A DNA stretch of 64,000 nt from Clostridiales bacterium (lineage in GTDB: Bacteria; Bacillota; Clostridia; Christensenellales; Borkfalkiaceae), in assembly GCA_015069615.1 (NCBI GenBank), contig SVIF01000007.1, positions 1-64,000 on the forward strand. Reading direction: 5' to 3'. Position 1 is the stretch's first letter; each line of letters begins with the position of its first letter. The notes below the pieces were generated by a model. It did no database searches. It had not been told where the DNA came from and saw only the letters and a list, made by a program, of their open reading frames with translations. A program made the position numbers and the translations under genes. Positions 12,040 through 21,782 of this stretch are shown here, piece by piece.

Positions 12040-14387
12040 ACCGATTCCCCGTAGGTGGCGATACGGAATACTTCCTCCGCTTCCTCCACGAAAACAAATT
12101 CCGCTTTTTTAGATAAATAGGGGGGGATTTCTTCCATATCCTTTTCATTGGCTTTGGGCGCGATTACAGTGGTGATCCCTCTGCGAATTGCAGCGAGCGC
12201 CTTTTCCTTTAACCCGCCGATGGGTAAAACCCGACCGCGAAGGGTAATTTCGCCCGTCATGGCTACGGATTTTTTCACCATTTTTCCCGTAAACGCGGAA
12301 TATAGCGCGGTTGCAATGGTGATACCTGCCGAAGGTCCGTCCTTAGGGGTTGCGCCCGCGGGCACGTGCATGTGGATATCCGTTTTTTCAAAACGGGCGG
12401 GGTCAATACCGAAACTTTCCGCGTTGGCGCGAAGATATGAAAGCGCCGCTTGGGCGGATTCCTTCATTACGTCCCCCAAACTTCCCGTTAGTTTCAAATC
12501 TCCTTTGCCTTGCATTAGGTTAACTTCCACTTCTAGAGTAACGCCACCGACTGCCGTCCACGCCAAGCCGTTGCATACGCCGACACCGTCCTTTTTCAAA
12601 GAATCCGAAAGGGTGTACTTGGGTTTACCCAAATAGCCTTCCAAACTGCGTTCGGTAACCGTAGTTTCGGAAAGATCGGGGTTTTTAACTAGTTTTACCG
12701 CATACTTACGGCATACGTCCGCCACCGTACGTTCCATATTTCTAACGCCCGCTTCGGCGGTGTATTCTTCTGCCATGCGGCGGAAAGCCCCATCCGTAAT
12801 TTTTACCGCGGTTTGCGTTAAACCGTGTTCTTTTAACTTTTTAGGCAATAAATATTTTTTTGCGATTTGCACCTTTTCTTCGGTGGTATAACCCGAAAGT
12901 TCAATAATTTCCATACGGTCGCGAAGGGGCGCAGGGATGGTATCCAACGTATTTGCCGTACATACAAACATGACGTTAGAAAGGTCAAACTCTTCTTCCA
13001 AGTACCGATCGCGATAGGTGGAGTTTTGTTCGGGGTCTAACACTTCTAAAAGGGCGGATGCGGGATCACCGCGCATATCCGAAGAAATTTTATCAATTTC
13101 GTCCAACAAGAACACGGGATTATTAGTTTTAGCCGAACGAAGTTCGTAAATAATTCTGCCCGGCATTGCACCGATATACGTCCTTCTGTGCCCGCGAATT
13201 TCCGCTTCGTCCTTCAAACCGCCAAGGCTCATACGAACGAACTTTCTGCCAAGCGCACGCGCAATTGAGCGCGCAATAGAAGTTTTACCAACCCCCGGGG
13301 GGCCTACGAAACAAAGGATGGGGCCTTTCAATTCCCCCGTTAACGCGTGTACCGCAAGGTATTCAATGACGCGCTGTTTTACCTTTTCCAAACCAAAATG
13401 GTCTTCGTTTAACACTTGTTCGGCGTGAAGGAGGTCGCAATTATCCTGCGTACTTTCCCCAAAGGGAAGTTCTAAAACCAAGTCCACGTAATTGCGGATG
13501 ACCGTGCTTTCGGGTGCGGAGGGGGGCATTTTGTCTAAGCGCGCCATTTCTTTCAGCACTTTTTCACGAATCGTTTCGGGCATCTTCTTTTCTTTGATTT
13601 GCTGAACGATTTTTTCGTTTTCCGCTTCGTCATCCCCCAGTTCGTTGTGGATGGCGCGGATTTGTTCCCTTAAGAAATATTCCTTTTGGTTTTCGTCTAT
13701 GTTCTTTTTTACTTCTTCCCCGATTCTCTTTTCCAGTTCTACGATGGAAAGGAAGGTTTCCAGTGCCGCGCAAAGGGCGATAAGTTTATCCGTATCCGAA
13801 TCCTTTTCTAACACCTTTTGCTTATCGTCCCTACGCAAATTCAGTTTGCGTAAAACGTAATAAACGAACTTATGAGCATCCTCTGTTTGCATTGCCTTTA
13901 GCATATCGTCGGGAAGCATGCCCATGGGGTTTTGTGGGCATTTTTTCAGTGCGTTTTTCGCCATGCGAAGGGCAACCAACGTTTCTTCTTCGTTGCCAGT
14001 TACGTCCGCGCAGGGCAAGACGCGCGCGCGGAAATACGCGCCTTCGGTTGAAAATTCCAGTAGGTTAGCGCGGGTAATTCCTTCAAACGTGATGCGAATG
14101 TTCGTTCCCCTACCTTTTCCGATATTGGGGCTTAATTTCGCCACTACGCCCATTAAATGCAAATCCGAAAGTTGGGGCGCTTCGGTCTCGTCCGTCTTTT
14201 GCGCAACGAAGAAAATTTTACCGCCGCTTTCAATTGCGTTTTTTACCGCAGCAACGGATTTTTCCCTACCCACTTCAATGGTGGTAATCCCCCCAACGGT
14301 AGCAACCGTACCGCGCAAAGGGATTGCAGGGATAAACTCCTGCCCTTCTTCGGCTTGTAAAATTAAGTTTTCTTGCGTATTTTCCAT
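12036..14387 (-). CDS. lon: endopeptidase La (Lon protease)
   Basis: FVGPPGVGKTSIARSIARALGRKFVRMSLGG, PKDGPSAGITIATAL catalytic Ser; start placed at MENTQEN. Confidence 0.95.
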   Translation of the reverse strand: MENTQENLILQAEEGQEFIPAIPLRGTVATVGGITTIEVGREKSVAAVKNAIESGGKIFFVAQKTDETEAPQLSDLHLMGVVAKLSPNIGKGRGTNIRITFEGITRANLLEFSTEGAYFRARVLPCADVTGNEEETLVALRMAKNALKKCPQNPMGMLPDDMLKAMQTEDAHKFVYYVLRKLNLRRDDKQKVLEKDSDTDKLIALCAALETFLSIVELEKRIGEEVKKNIDENQKEYFLREQIRAIHNELGDDEAENEKIVQQIKEKKMPETIREKVLKEMARLDKMPPSAPESTVIRNYVDLVLELPFGESTQDNCDLLHAEQVLNEDHFGLEKVKQRVIEYLAVHALTGELKGPILCFVGPPGVGKTSIARSIARALGRKFVRMSLGGLKDEAEIRGHRRTYIGAMPGRIIYELRSAKTNNPVFLLDEIDKISSDMRGDPASALLEVLDPEQNSTYRDRYLEEEFDLSNVMFVCTANTLDTIPAPLRDRMEIIELSGYTTEEKVQIAKKYLLPKKLKEHGLTQTAVKITDGAFRRMAEEYTAEAGVRNMERTVADVCRKYAVKLVKNPDLSETTVTERSLEGYLGKPKYTLSDSLKKDGVGVCNGLAWTAVGGVTLEVEVNLMQGKGDLKLTGSLGDVMKESAQAALSYLRANAESFGIDPARFEKTDIHMHVPAGATPKDGPSAGITIATALYSAFTGKMVKKSVAMTGEITLRGRVLPIGGLKEKALAAIRRGITTVIAPKANEKDMEEIPPYLSKKAEFVFVEEAEEVFRIATYGESV

Positions 14388-14546
14388 ATCATTCACCTTT
14401 CTATAAAAATTGTGATTCGCAGTATAGTATATCACGCCCGCGCGAATTTGTCCATAGTTTTTACTAAAAGTTACGAAAATATTTGCGCGTGCGCGAAAGG
14501 ATAACCCTTTTTGCCCCGCTTACTAGCTTGTTTTTTAGAAAAATAC

Positions 14547-14575
14547 TTGACAAAAAAACGAAAAAAGGGTATGAT
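14547..14575 (+). promoter_or_regulatory. predicted sigma-A promoter of yggS-sepF
   Basis: TTGACA - 17 bp - TATGAT. Confidence 0.75.
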
Positions 14576-14581
14576 GTTTTT

Positions 14582-15259
14582 ATGTGTGAAGTACAATCCG
14601 TTTTAGAAAAAATAACCGTAAACCCGCAAGGGGAAAAAGTTACGGTGCTTGGCGCAAGTAAAACGCGTACCGCCGAAGAAATTATTGCCGTTTACCGTAA
14701 GGGCGTAACCGTTATGGGGGAAAACCGCGCGCAAGAATTTACCGCAAAATACGACGCGGTACATTTAGAAGGTATTCCCTACCGTTTTATTGGAAGGCTA
14801 CAAACCAACAAAGTAAAATACTTAATTGGCAAAGTGGATATGATTGAATCGGTGGATCGGGATGACGTGCTACTTGAAATTTCCAAGCGTAGCGTAAAAG
14901 CGGGGGTAACCACCCGAATTTTATTAGAAATTAACGGCGGAAACGAAGAAAGTAAGGGTGGATACGCACTAGCCGAAATTCCCGAAGCGGTGAAGTACGC
15001 TTCTTCTTTGCCCGGCGTTCAAGTTTGCGGACTGATGGCGGTGTTGCCCGATACGGAAAACGTAGCCGAATTAACCGAAATATGTAAAAGCGTACGTAAA
15101 ACGTACGACGAGATAAAAACCGCGTACGAAGGCGCGGAAAACGTATGCTTTACCACCCTTTCCATGGGAATGAGTGGGGACTACGAAATTGCCATTGCTT
15201 GCGGTTCTAACGAAATCCGCTTGGGAAGAATTTTATTTGGGGAGAGAAATTACGTATGA
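14582..15259 (+). CDS. YggS family pyridoxal phosphate-dependent protein
   Basis: VTVLGASKTRTAEEI, MGENRAQEF, FIGRLQTNKVKYL, LSMGMSGDYEIAIACGSNEIRLG; start at MCEVQ. Confidence 0.93.
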   Translation: MCEVQSVLEKITVNPQGEKVTVLGASKTRTAEEIIAVYRKGVTVMGENRAQEFTAKYDAVHLEGIPYRFIGRLQTNKVKYLIGKVDMIESVDRDDVLLEISKRSVKAGVTTRILLEINGGNEESKGGYALAEIPEAVKYASSLPGVQVCGLMAVLPDTENVAELTEICKSVRKTYDEIKTAYEGAENVCFTTLSMGMSGDYEIAIACGSNEIRLGRILFGERNYV

Positions 15260-15594
15260 GTATTTTTGACAGATTGACCAAAAACGCTGCAAACGAACGG
15301 GAATTTGAAGATATTGCAATGCCCCGTGGGGCCGCGCGCCCCGTGGAACAAACGCAAGGGGGGGTTGCCGTTTACAAACCCAAAAGTTATAGCGAAGTGG
15401 TAGAAATTATTGAGAGGCTTAGAAAACACGCTTCTGCCATCGTGCATTTGGACGAAATTAAGGAAAGCACCGCACAACGCGTTAGCGATATTTTAAGTGG
15501 CGCTATCATTGCTTTGGGCGGTTCTATGTACGAAATTCAACCCAAAATTTTCATCTATACCCCCAGCGGTGTGGACGTAATGTTAGATCAATAA
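15256..15594 (+). CDS. sepF: cell division protein SepF
   Basis: YKPKSYSEVVEIIERLRKHASAIVHLDE, RVSDILSGAIIALGGSMYEI; downstream of yggS. Confidence 0.9.
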   Translation: MSIFDRLTKNAANEREFEDIAMPRGAARPVEQTQGGVAVYKPKSYSEVVEIIERLRKHASAIVHLDEIKESTAQRVSDILSGAIIALGGSMYEIQPKIFIYTPSGVDVMLDQ

Positions 15595-15610
15595 AAACCA
15601 ATTGAAAAAA

Positions 15611-15639
15611 GGGCAACCGTTCGCGCGGTTGCCCTTTTT
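15611..15639 (+). terminator. intrinsic terminator after sepF
   Basis: GGGCAACCG TTCGCG CGGTTGCCC TTTTT. Confidence 0.85.
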
Positions 15640-15662
15640 GTTTTAGAAATTTTGCCCGTTTT

Positions 15663-16430
15663 CTATTCCCCCGTGGAAGGGGTAATAAGCACCAGCAAAC
15701 GGTACATTCCCCATTGCATAAGCAAGGATAAAAATACGGTGATTACGGTTAGCGCCATTAGCGTGGCGGTTTCAAAGTAAATGGAAGAAAGCATCATACT
15801 GTGCCCGATGGAGCGCGCCGTTCCCGCAAGCGTTTCGGCCGCCACCATCAGTTTTAAGTTAAGGGCAAGAGTTGCGGATACCGACCTACGGCTATAAATA
15901 ACCGAAAGGGGTAAGGTAAAGCGCAAGGCTAAATCCTTTTTCGTTGCGCCGTCAATTTGCGCCATGGAAAGCACGTCCTTTTCTATCGCCATTGCCCCTT
16001 CGTAAAAGGAAGCGTAAGCCGTAGGCATAATAACGAGAAGGGACACGATTACGGGCGCAAGCCTTGGGCCCGCCCAAATGGCAAGAATTAAAGTTACCGC
16101 CATGGTAGGAAGGGCGCGAAGGGCGTTGACCACGGGGGTTATCAGTTTGCGAAAATGCAAGCTTTGCACGCTAAGCAGCATACAAACAAGCGCAACCACA
16201 AGGCTGATTCCGTACGAAATTAAGGTACGGTAAACCGAGCCCCAAAGCACCGCGTAGGTTTCCCCTTTCCCTAAAAGGGAAACGAAGGCTTTCAGCGTGC
16301 TTTCTACCGAAGGAAAAATAAATTCGCTACCCGCTAAAATTGCGGAAATTTCCCATAGCGCGAACGCCCCGATTAGGATGACTGCGGGGTAAAAAACCGA
16401 CCACAGGATTTGTTTTTGCTTTGCTTTCAA
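15663..16430 (-). CDS. ABC transporter permease (NitT/TauT, SsuC-like)
   Basis: hydrophobic; ALRALPTMAVTLILAIWAGPRLAPVIVSLLVIMPTAYASFYEG, AQIDGATKKDLALRFTLP. Confidence 0.85.
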   Translation of the reverse strand: MKAKQKQILWSVFYPAVILIGAFALWEISAILAGSEFIFPSVESTLKAFVSLLGKGETYAVLWGSVYRTLISYGISLVVALVCMLLSVQSLHFRKLITPVVNALRALPTMAVTLILAIWAGPRLAPVIVSLLVIMPTAYASFYEGAMAIEKDVLSMAQIDGATKKDLALRFTLPLSVIYSRRSVSATLALNLKLMVAAETLAGTARSIGHSMMLSSIYFETATLMALTVITVFLSLLMQWGMYRLLVLITPSTGE

Positions 16431-16440
16431 ATATTACCTC

Positions 16441-17436
16441 TTATAAAAAGAAATCGTCCGAAACGGTTGCGGCAGAAGTGGGCTCTACCGCCATAATTTT
16501 TGCAAGATAATCTACGATTACCGACTTCATTTCGCTAGCTTTTACCACCTTAATATTGCAACCGGTAATCGCGTTTTCGGTTAAAACCGCGGGGTTTAGC
16601 GTGGTGGAATATCCTTCCGCCGTGTGGCTGGCAATCGCAGCATAAGCGGCTTGCCCGTTGGTTTTTACCCACGTTGCGCTTTCGGTAAGCGCGTTTAACA
16701 ATTGATTACAGAACGCGGTATTTTCCGCAAGTTCTTTTTTAACCACAAGCACCGCTTGGGGATAGGAATCTTCCCCCCACAGCGCTTGCAAGGACATTAC
16801 GTTTTTAATTACGGGCGCAGCGGTGGTTAACTTGCTTACCTGGGGCTCGGGCGCAACCACGTAATCTAATTTTGCATTACCCGTTGCATTAAGCAACGCG
16901 GCGATTTGGGTTGCTTCTACCCCTTTTAAGTATACGTTGTTATCCGTAAGCGCGCTTTCATCCGAGGTGTACGCGATTTGGTTTTTTTGCAGAATAGCTT
17001 TGAAGGTAAGCCCGGGTACGTTGGCAAGGTTCACAACGCCGATTTTTTTGCCTTTTAAGGCTTGTACGTCCGTAATTACTTCTTTACCAAGCAAATACAA
17101 GTTGCCGTGCGTGTTTACCGAAAGAATTTTATATTTATCCCCTTTTCCGCACAGTTTTGCCGCCGCGTTAACGGGCATTAGGGCAACGGAGGCTTCCCCC
17201 GTGGCTACCTTACCACCGATATCGCTTGCGTTCACTACCGTGTAGGTTACCTTTTCGCCTAATTGGCTATCTTCGTGCATCAGTTTAGCAAACGCCAAGG
17301 CGGGCGCGCCGTCGGGCATATAAATCGCTACGTCTTTCGGGGTTTTTCCGCACCCCGCTAAAACAAGCGAACTGATTGCAATTACGCAAAGCGCAAGTAC
17401 GGAAAGTAGTTTGGTTACGAATTTGGTCTTTTTCAT
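16441..17436 (-). CDS. ABC transporter substrate-binding lipoprotein (NitT/TauT-like)
   Basis: lipobox SSLVLAGC; IYMPDGAPALAFAKLM, YVVAPEPQVSKL. Confidence 0.85.
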   Translation of the reverse strand: MKKTKFVTKLLSVLALCVIAISSLVLAGCGKTPKDVAIYMPDGAPALAFAKLMHEDSQLGEKVTYTVVNASDIGGKVATGEASVALMPVNAAAKLCGKGDKYKILSVNTHGNLYLLGKEVITDVQALKGKKIGVVNLANVPGLTFKAILQKNQIAYTSDESALTDNNVYLKGVEATQIAALLNATGNAKLDYVVAPEPQVSKLTTAAPVIKNVMSLQALWGEDSYPQAVLVVKKELAENTAFCNQLLNALTESATWVKTNGQAAYAAIASHTAEGYSTTLNPAVLTENAITGCNIKVVKASEMKSVIVDYLAKIMAVEPTSAATVSDDFFL

Positions 17437-17486
17437 AATTGTAGTCCATCCATATTTTTTAGTATCCGTAGTATAGCATATTTTAT

Positions 17487-17523
17487 CCCCCTATTTGGTT
17501 GTGTAGACAACCATTTTAGGGGG
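17487..17523. repeat. nested inverted repeat between SBP gene and ung
   Basis: CCCCCTA...GGTTGT GTAG ACAACC...TAGGGGG. Confidence 0.8.
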
Positions 17524-17630
17524 TTTTCGCAAAAAAATAAAATTATAAAAAATATTGTTTTTTACATATAAAAGCGGTTGCTTTTTCATGCCCCTTGTGT
17601 TACAATTAAAAGAAAAAAGGGGGAAGGGAA

Positions 17631-18329
17631 ATGAAACCCATCGGCGGCGGTTGGGACGAGGTTTTAAGCGAAGAATTTTCTTCGGACTGGTACCAAGATT
17701 TACGTTCCTTTTTGAAACAAGAATACACACAAAACGTAGTGTATCCCCCCATGTTCGATATTTATAACGCTTTGCGGTATACCCCTTTTGACGGGGTTCG
17801 CGCGGTGATTTTGGGGCAAGACCCTTATCATAACGAAGGGCAAGCGCACGGGCTTTCCTTTTCGGTAAAACCGGGCGTACAACCACCCCCTTCCCTACTA
17901 AACATTTACAAAGAAATGAAAACCGACCTGGGGATTGAAAACCCCACCGATTACGGGTGCTTGGAATACTGGGCAAAGCAAGGGGTTTTGCTTTTGAACA
18001 CCGTTTTAACCGTTCGTGCGGGGCAAGCGAATAGCCACCGTGGGCAAAACTGGGAACGGCTAACGGATGCGATTATTAAAAAACTTTCGGATCGGGAATT
18101 CCCCGTAATTTTCCTTTTGTGGGGCAACCCCGCAAGGGCGAAAAAGGTTTTGATTGACCGAAACAAGCATTTTATTTTGGAATGCGCGCACCCCAGCCCC
18201 CTTTCGGCGCGCAATTTTATGGGTTGCAAGCATTTTAGCAAAACGAACGAAATTCTACTTAAACTAGGCAAACCGCCCATTGACTGGGATTTAAGAAACG
18301 ACCCCGGCTACAAAGAGTTTAAGCGATAA
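17631..18329 (+). CDS. ung: uracil-DNA glycosylase
   Basis: [46 protein letters not shown]. Confidence 0.95.
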   Translation: MKPIGGGWDEVLSEEFSSDWYQDLRSFLKQEYTQNVVYPPMFDIYNALRYTPFDGVRAVILGQDPYHNEGQAHGLSFSVKPGVQPPPSLLNIYKEMKTDLGIENPTDYGCLEYWAKQGVLLLNTVLTVRAGQANSHRGQNWERLTDAIIKKLSDREFPVIFLLWGNPARAKKVLIDRNKHFILECAHPSPLSARNFMGCKHFSKTNEILLKLGKPPIDWDLRNDPGYKEFKR

Positions 18330-18353
18330 ACTGACGATATAAGGAGTTTTATT

Positions 18354-19559
18354 ATGAAGTATGCGGTAATTTTATGCGACGGCATGGCAGACTACCCCAT
18401 TCCCGCCCTTGACGGCAAAACCCCCTTGCAAGTGGCGAAAAAACCGAATATGGACGCTTTAGCGGCGCGCGGTAAGGTTGGGCTTTGCCGTACCGTTCCC
18501 TTTGGCATGAAGCCAGGTAGCGACGTTGCAAACCTTTCGGTAATGGGATACGATCCTAAAATTTATTACACGGGCAGAAGTCCGTTAGAAGCGGTTTCCA
18601 TCGGCATTAATTTAAAGCCCACGGATACCACCTTGCGCGCAAACCTTGTAACCCTTTCGGAAGGGGGCGCTTACGAAGATAAAACCATGGTGGATTACAG
18701 CGCAGGCGAAATTCATACCGAAGACGCACGCATGCTGATTGAATACTTAAAGCCACACTTGGAAAACGAACGCTACAAGCTTTACGCGGGGGTTTCCTAC
18801 CGCCATTGTTTGGTAATTGATAACGGGAAAATCGGCAACGATTTAACCCCGCCCCACGATATTTCGGATAGACCCGTAAAAGAGTACTTACCCAAGGGCA
18901 TTTACGCGGAAGAACTGTTGGCGTTAATGAAAAAATCCAACGAACTTCTTAGCGCGCACCCCTACAACGTGCAACGCGTTAAGGAAGGTAAGCGCCCTGC
19001 AAACTCCCTTTGGTTTTGGGGGGAAGGCACCAAACCCATGCTTACCGCGTTTGAAGAATTGCGCGGACTAAAAGGCGGTGTAATTTCCGCAGTAGACCTT
19101 ATCCGCGGCGTTGGCATTTTGGCGGATATGAAGGTAATTGAAGTGCCGAATATTACAGGAAACTACACCACCAACTTCCAAGGGAAAGCGGATGCGTGCG
19201 CGGATGCTCTTTTGAATGGTTTAGACTTCGTGTATTTACATATGGAAGCGCCCGACGAATGCGGCCACCAAGGGGATTTAGAACACAAGATCTGGTCTAT
19301 TGAAGAAATTGACCGCGTAGTAATTAAAACGGTGGTGGAAAAACTGCGCGCGGCAGGGGAAGATTTTACCATTTTGGTTGCACCCGATCACCCCACCCCC
19401 ATTGCCATTAAAACGCACTGTTCGGACCCCGTACCCTTCCTAATTTATAGAAGCAATGCCGAAAAAGAAAATGCGTTTGCCTACGACGAAGAAGGCGCGA
19501 AAAACAGCGGCGTATTCGTGGAAAGCGGCGTAGATTTAATGCAAGAATTTTTATCGTAA
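18354..19559 (+). CDS. apgM: cofactor-independent phosphoglycerate mutase (ApgM-type)
   Basis: MKYAVILCDGMADYP, SDVANLSVMGYDP, YTGRSPLEA, HMEAPDECGHQGD, VAPDHPTP. Confidence 0.92.
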   Translation: MKYAVILCDGMADYPIPALDGKTPLQVAKKPNMDALAARGKVGLCRTVPFGMKPGSDVANLSVMGYDPKIYYTGRSPLEAVSIGINLKPTDTTLRANLVTLSEGGAYEDKTMVDYSAGEIHTEDARMLIEYLKPHLENERYKLYAGVSYRHCLVIDNGKIGNDLTPPHDISDRPVKEYLPKGIYAEELLALMKKSNELLSAHPYNVQRVKEGKRPANSLWFWGEGTKPMLTAFEELRGLKGGVISAVDLIRGVGILADMKVIEVPNITGNYTTNFQGKADACADALLNGLDFVYLHMEAPDECGHQGDLEHKIWSIEEIDRVVIKTVVEKLRAAGEDFTILVAPDHPTPIAIKTHCSDPVPFLIYRSNAEKENAFAYDEEGAKNSGVFVESGVDLMQEFLS

Positions 19560-19600
19560 AATAAGTTTTCCTTTCTTCTAGAAAAAACGGCAAAAAATTT

Positions 19601-19634
19601 ACGCCCCCCGTTTGCAGCTTGCAAACGGGGGGCG
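19601..19634. terminator. strong hairpin between convergent apgM and sigK
   Basis: ACGCCCCCCGTTTGC AGCTT GCAAACGGGGGGCGT TTTCC. Confidence 0.8.
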
Positions 19635-19664
19635 TTTTCCTTTACCGTATCATAATCGCAACAC

Positions 19665-20351
19665 CTATTCTTCTGCAATTTTTCTAAGTTTTTCCACCGC
19701 TTTTTTTTCAATGCGGGAAATATACGAACGGGAAATTTTCAGTAAGGCGGCTACTTCCCTTTGCGCTAAGGGCGGATTACCGTTTAAGCCGAATCTCAGA
19801 ACCAAAATTTTATACTCCCTTTCGGTTAAAACTTCCTTCATTTTTTGCATGATTTTACGGGCGGAAACACGGGTATCTACCTGTTCAAATACACTTTCTT
19901 CACTGCCCGTTAAAAGTTCCATTAAGGTTAGTTCGTTGCCGTCCTTATCCGTGCCAACGGGCTCCATTAAGGATACTTCATTTTTATACTTTTTATTCGC
20001 ACGAAACAGCATTAAAATTTCATTTTCAATACAACGCGCCGCAAACGTGGCAAGCGAAGTACCTTTGCTGGGCTGATAAGTAGAAACTGCCTTCATTAGC
20101 CCGATACTTCCCACCGAAATTAAATCGTCCGTGTCGTACGAGCCAGCGTATTTCTTTACAATATGCGCCACTAATCTTAAATTGTGTTCAATCAGTTTAT
20201 GCCGGGCGGTGTCATCCCCCTTTTCGCGGTATTTTCTAAAAAATTCTTCTTCCTCCTCTGGGGAAAGCGGGGGTGGAAACGCGTTTTTACCCCTAACAAG
20301 CCCCGTGAAAAATGCCAGTTTTCCAAATAAAAGCAATAAAAATTCTAACAT
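19665..20351 (-). CDS. sigK: sporulation RNA polymerase sigma factor SigK-like (with pro-sequence)
   Basis: hydrophobic N-terminus then NAFPPPLSPEEEEEFF, HNLRLVAHIVKKY, DLISVGSIGLMKAV, C-terminal HTH SRSYISRIEKKAVEKL. Confidence 0.85.
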   Translation of the reverse strand: MLEFLLLLFGKLAFFTGLVRGKNAFPPPLSPEEEEEFFRKYREKGDDTARHKLIEHNLRLVAHIVKKYAGSYDTDDLISVGSIGLMKAVSTYQPSKGTSLATFAARCIENEILMLFRANKKYKNEVSLMEPVGTDKDGNELTLMELLTGSEESVFEQVDTRVSARKIMQKMKEVLTEREYKILVLRFGLNGNPPLAQREVAALLKISRSYISRIEKKAVEKLRKIAEE

Positions 20352-20397
20352 AACGCCCCCTTTTTGCTAACCTATGCGGCTACGGGGCAATAAAAAA

Positions 20398-20417
20398 CCG
20401 CTTTCGGTGGAAAGCGG
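20398..20417 (-). terminator. intrinsic terminator
   Basis: CCGCTTTC CACC GAAAGCGG TTTTTT on minus strand. Confidence 0.8.
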
Positions 20418-20438
20418 ATAAGTTTTGCTTATTTTTTG

Positions 20439-20858
20439 TTAGTCCTTACAGTAGCGGGCGGCTAAAAGCGCGGCGGCGCTTGCAACTAGGTCTTCGCAAG
20501 GTCTACCCCTTCTATCACCGTCCACAATTCCAACGGGCTTTAATAATTCACGACAAACGATACTGCCGTTTTCACGGGTGAAAGCGGTTAACAGTTCTTG
20601 CGTAATGCCGTAAACGCGCTTTTTTTCGGAAAGATTGTGGGGGTCCGAATACCCTTCCATTCTACCAACCACGTAGGTGATACCGCTTACCGCCCCACAT
20701 ACTTCGCGCATACGCGAAAACCCACCGCCAAACGCCGAAACGGCGCAAGCAACCGTTTGTTCTTCTTCCCCAAACAAATCGCAAAAAGCCATAGAAACTG
20801 CTTGGGCGCAGTTGTATCCTTCCTTAAAAAATTCCCTTGCGCGGAGCACTCTATCCAT
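20439..20858 (-). CDS. C_GCAxxG_C_C family protein
   Basis: GYNCAQAVSMAF, FGGGFSRMREVCGAVSGI, CRELL, RRGRPCEDLVASAAALL. Confidence 0.85.
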   Translation of the reverse strand: MDRVLRAREFFKEGYNCAQAVSMAFCDLFGEEEQTVACAVSAFGGGFSRMREVCGAVSGITYVVGRMEGYSDPHNLSEKKRVYGITQELLTAFTRENGSIVCRELLKPVGIVDGDRRGRPCEDLVASAAALLAARYCKD

Positions 20859-20972
20859 AATTTCACCTTCCGTGTTTTTTCTTAATTATAACGGCAAGGG
20901 CAAAAAATGTCAATCTTTTTCTTTGTCTAAAGAAAAATTTGTCTTTTCGGGGCGAAAGAAGGTCGGTTTTGC

Positions 20973-21001
20973 TTGAAAAGGGCAATAAAGTATGGTATAA
21001 T
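20973..21001 (+). promoter_or_regulatory. predicted sigma-A promoter of sufC-sufB-like operon
   Basis: TTGAAA - 17 bp - TATAAT. Confidence 0.75.
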
Positions 21002-21017
21002 GACCACGAATAGATAT

Positions 21018-21031
21018 GGGCAAGCTTGCCC
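21018..21031. promoter_or_regulatory. palindrome GGGCAAGCTTGCCC in 5' leader of sufC-like gene
   Basis: perfect 14-bp palindrome between predicted promoter and ribosome-binding site. Confidence 0.6.
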
Positions 21032-21044
21032 AAAAGGAAAATTT

Positions 21045-21767
21045 ATGTTAGAACTGAAGAATATTACGTACGAAGTAACCGAAAACGGCGTTACGAAACG
21101 CATTTTAGATAACGTTTCCTTGACCGTGGACGGGCATTTTACCGCCATCACGGGGCCGAACGGCGGGGGTAAATCCACCTTGGCAAAAATTATTGCAGGG
21201 ATTATTACGCCCACTTCGGGACAAATTATTTTGGACGGTGTGGATATTACGGGCTTAAACGTTACCGAACGCGCGAAGGCGGGCATCGGTTTTGCTTTTC
21301 AACAACCCGTCCGCTTTAAAGGGGTAACCGTACACGACTTAATTTCGCTTGCAAAAGGCAAACCTTTAACCACGGCGGATGCGTGCAAATATCTTTCCGA
21401 AGTTGGACTTTGCGCGCGCGATTACGTTTCGCGCGAAGTAAACGCAAGTTTATCCGGGGGGGAATTAAAACGCATTGAAATTGCAACCGTGCTTGCGCGT
21501 GGCGTAAAGCTTTCGGTGTTTGACGAACCCGAAGCGGGCATTGACCTTTGGAGTTTCCAAAGCCTTATTGCGGTGTTTGAGCGTATGAGCCGTGAAATTC
21601 AAGGGCATATTTTGATTATTTCACACCAAGAACGCATCCTTTCCATTGCGGATAAAATCGTGGTGATTGCGGAAGGTAAGCTGACGGGCGTAGGCACAAA
21701 CGAAGAAATGCTACCCCACTTACTAAAAAGCAGTTCCTGCCCCACCCTAACCGAAAAAATGAATTAA
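21045..21767 (+). CDS. SufC-like ATPase (Fe-S cluster assembly)
   Basis: GPNGGGKSTLAKII, NASLSGGELKRIEIATVLARGVKLSVFDEPEAGIDLWSF; next to SufB/D-like gene. Confidence 0.88.
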   Translation: MLELKNITYEVTENGVTKRILDNVSLTVDGHFTAITGPNGGGKSTLAKIIAGIITPTSGQIILDGVDITGLNVTERAKAGIGFAFQQPVRFKGVTVHDLISLAKGKPLTTADACKYLSEVGLCARDYVSREVNASLSGGELKRIEIATVLARGVKLSVFDEPEAGIDLWSFQSLIAVFERMSREIQGHILIISHQERILSIADKIVVIAEGKLTGVGTNEEMLPHLLKSSSCPTLTEKMN

Positions 21768-21782
21768 AGGGGGCGCATAGAA

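Noticed and set aside
17491-17976. 161-aa minus-strand ORF opposite ung
   Set aside because: Low-complexity basic product antisense to a clear ung gene; no SD or homology features.
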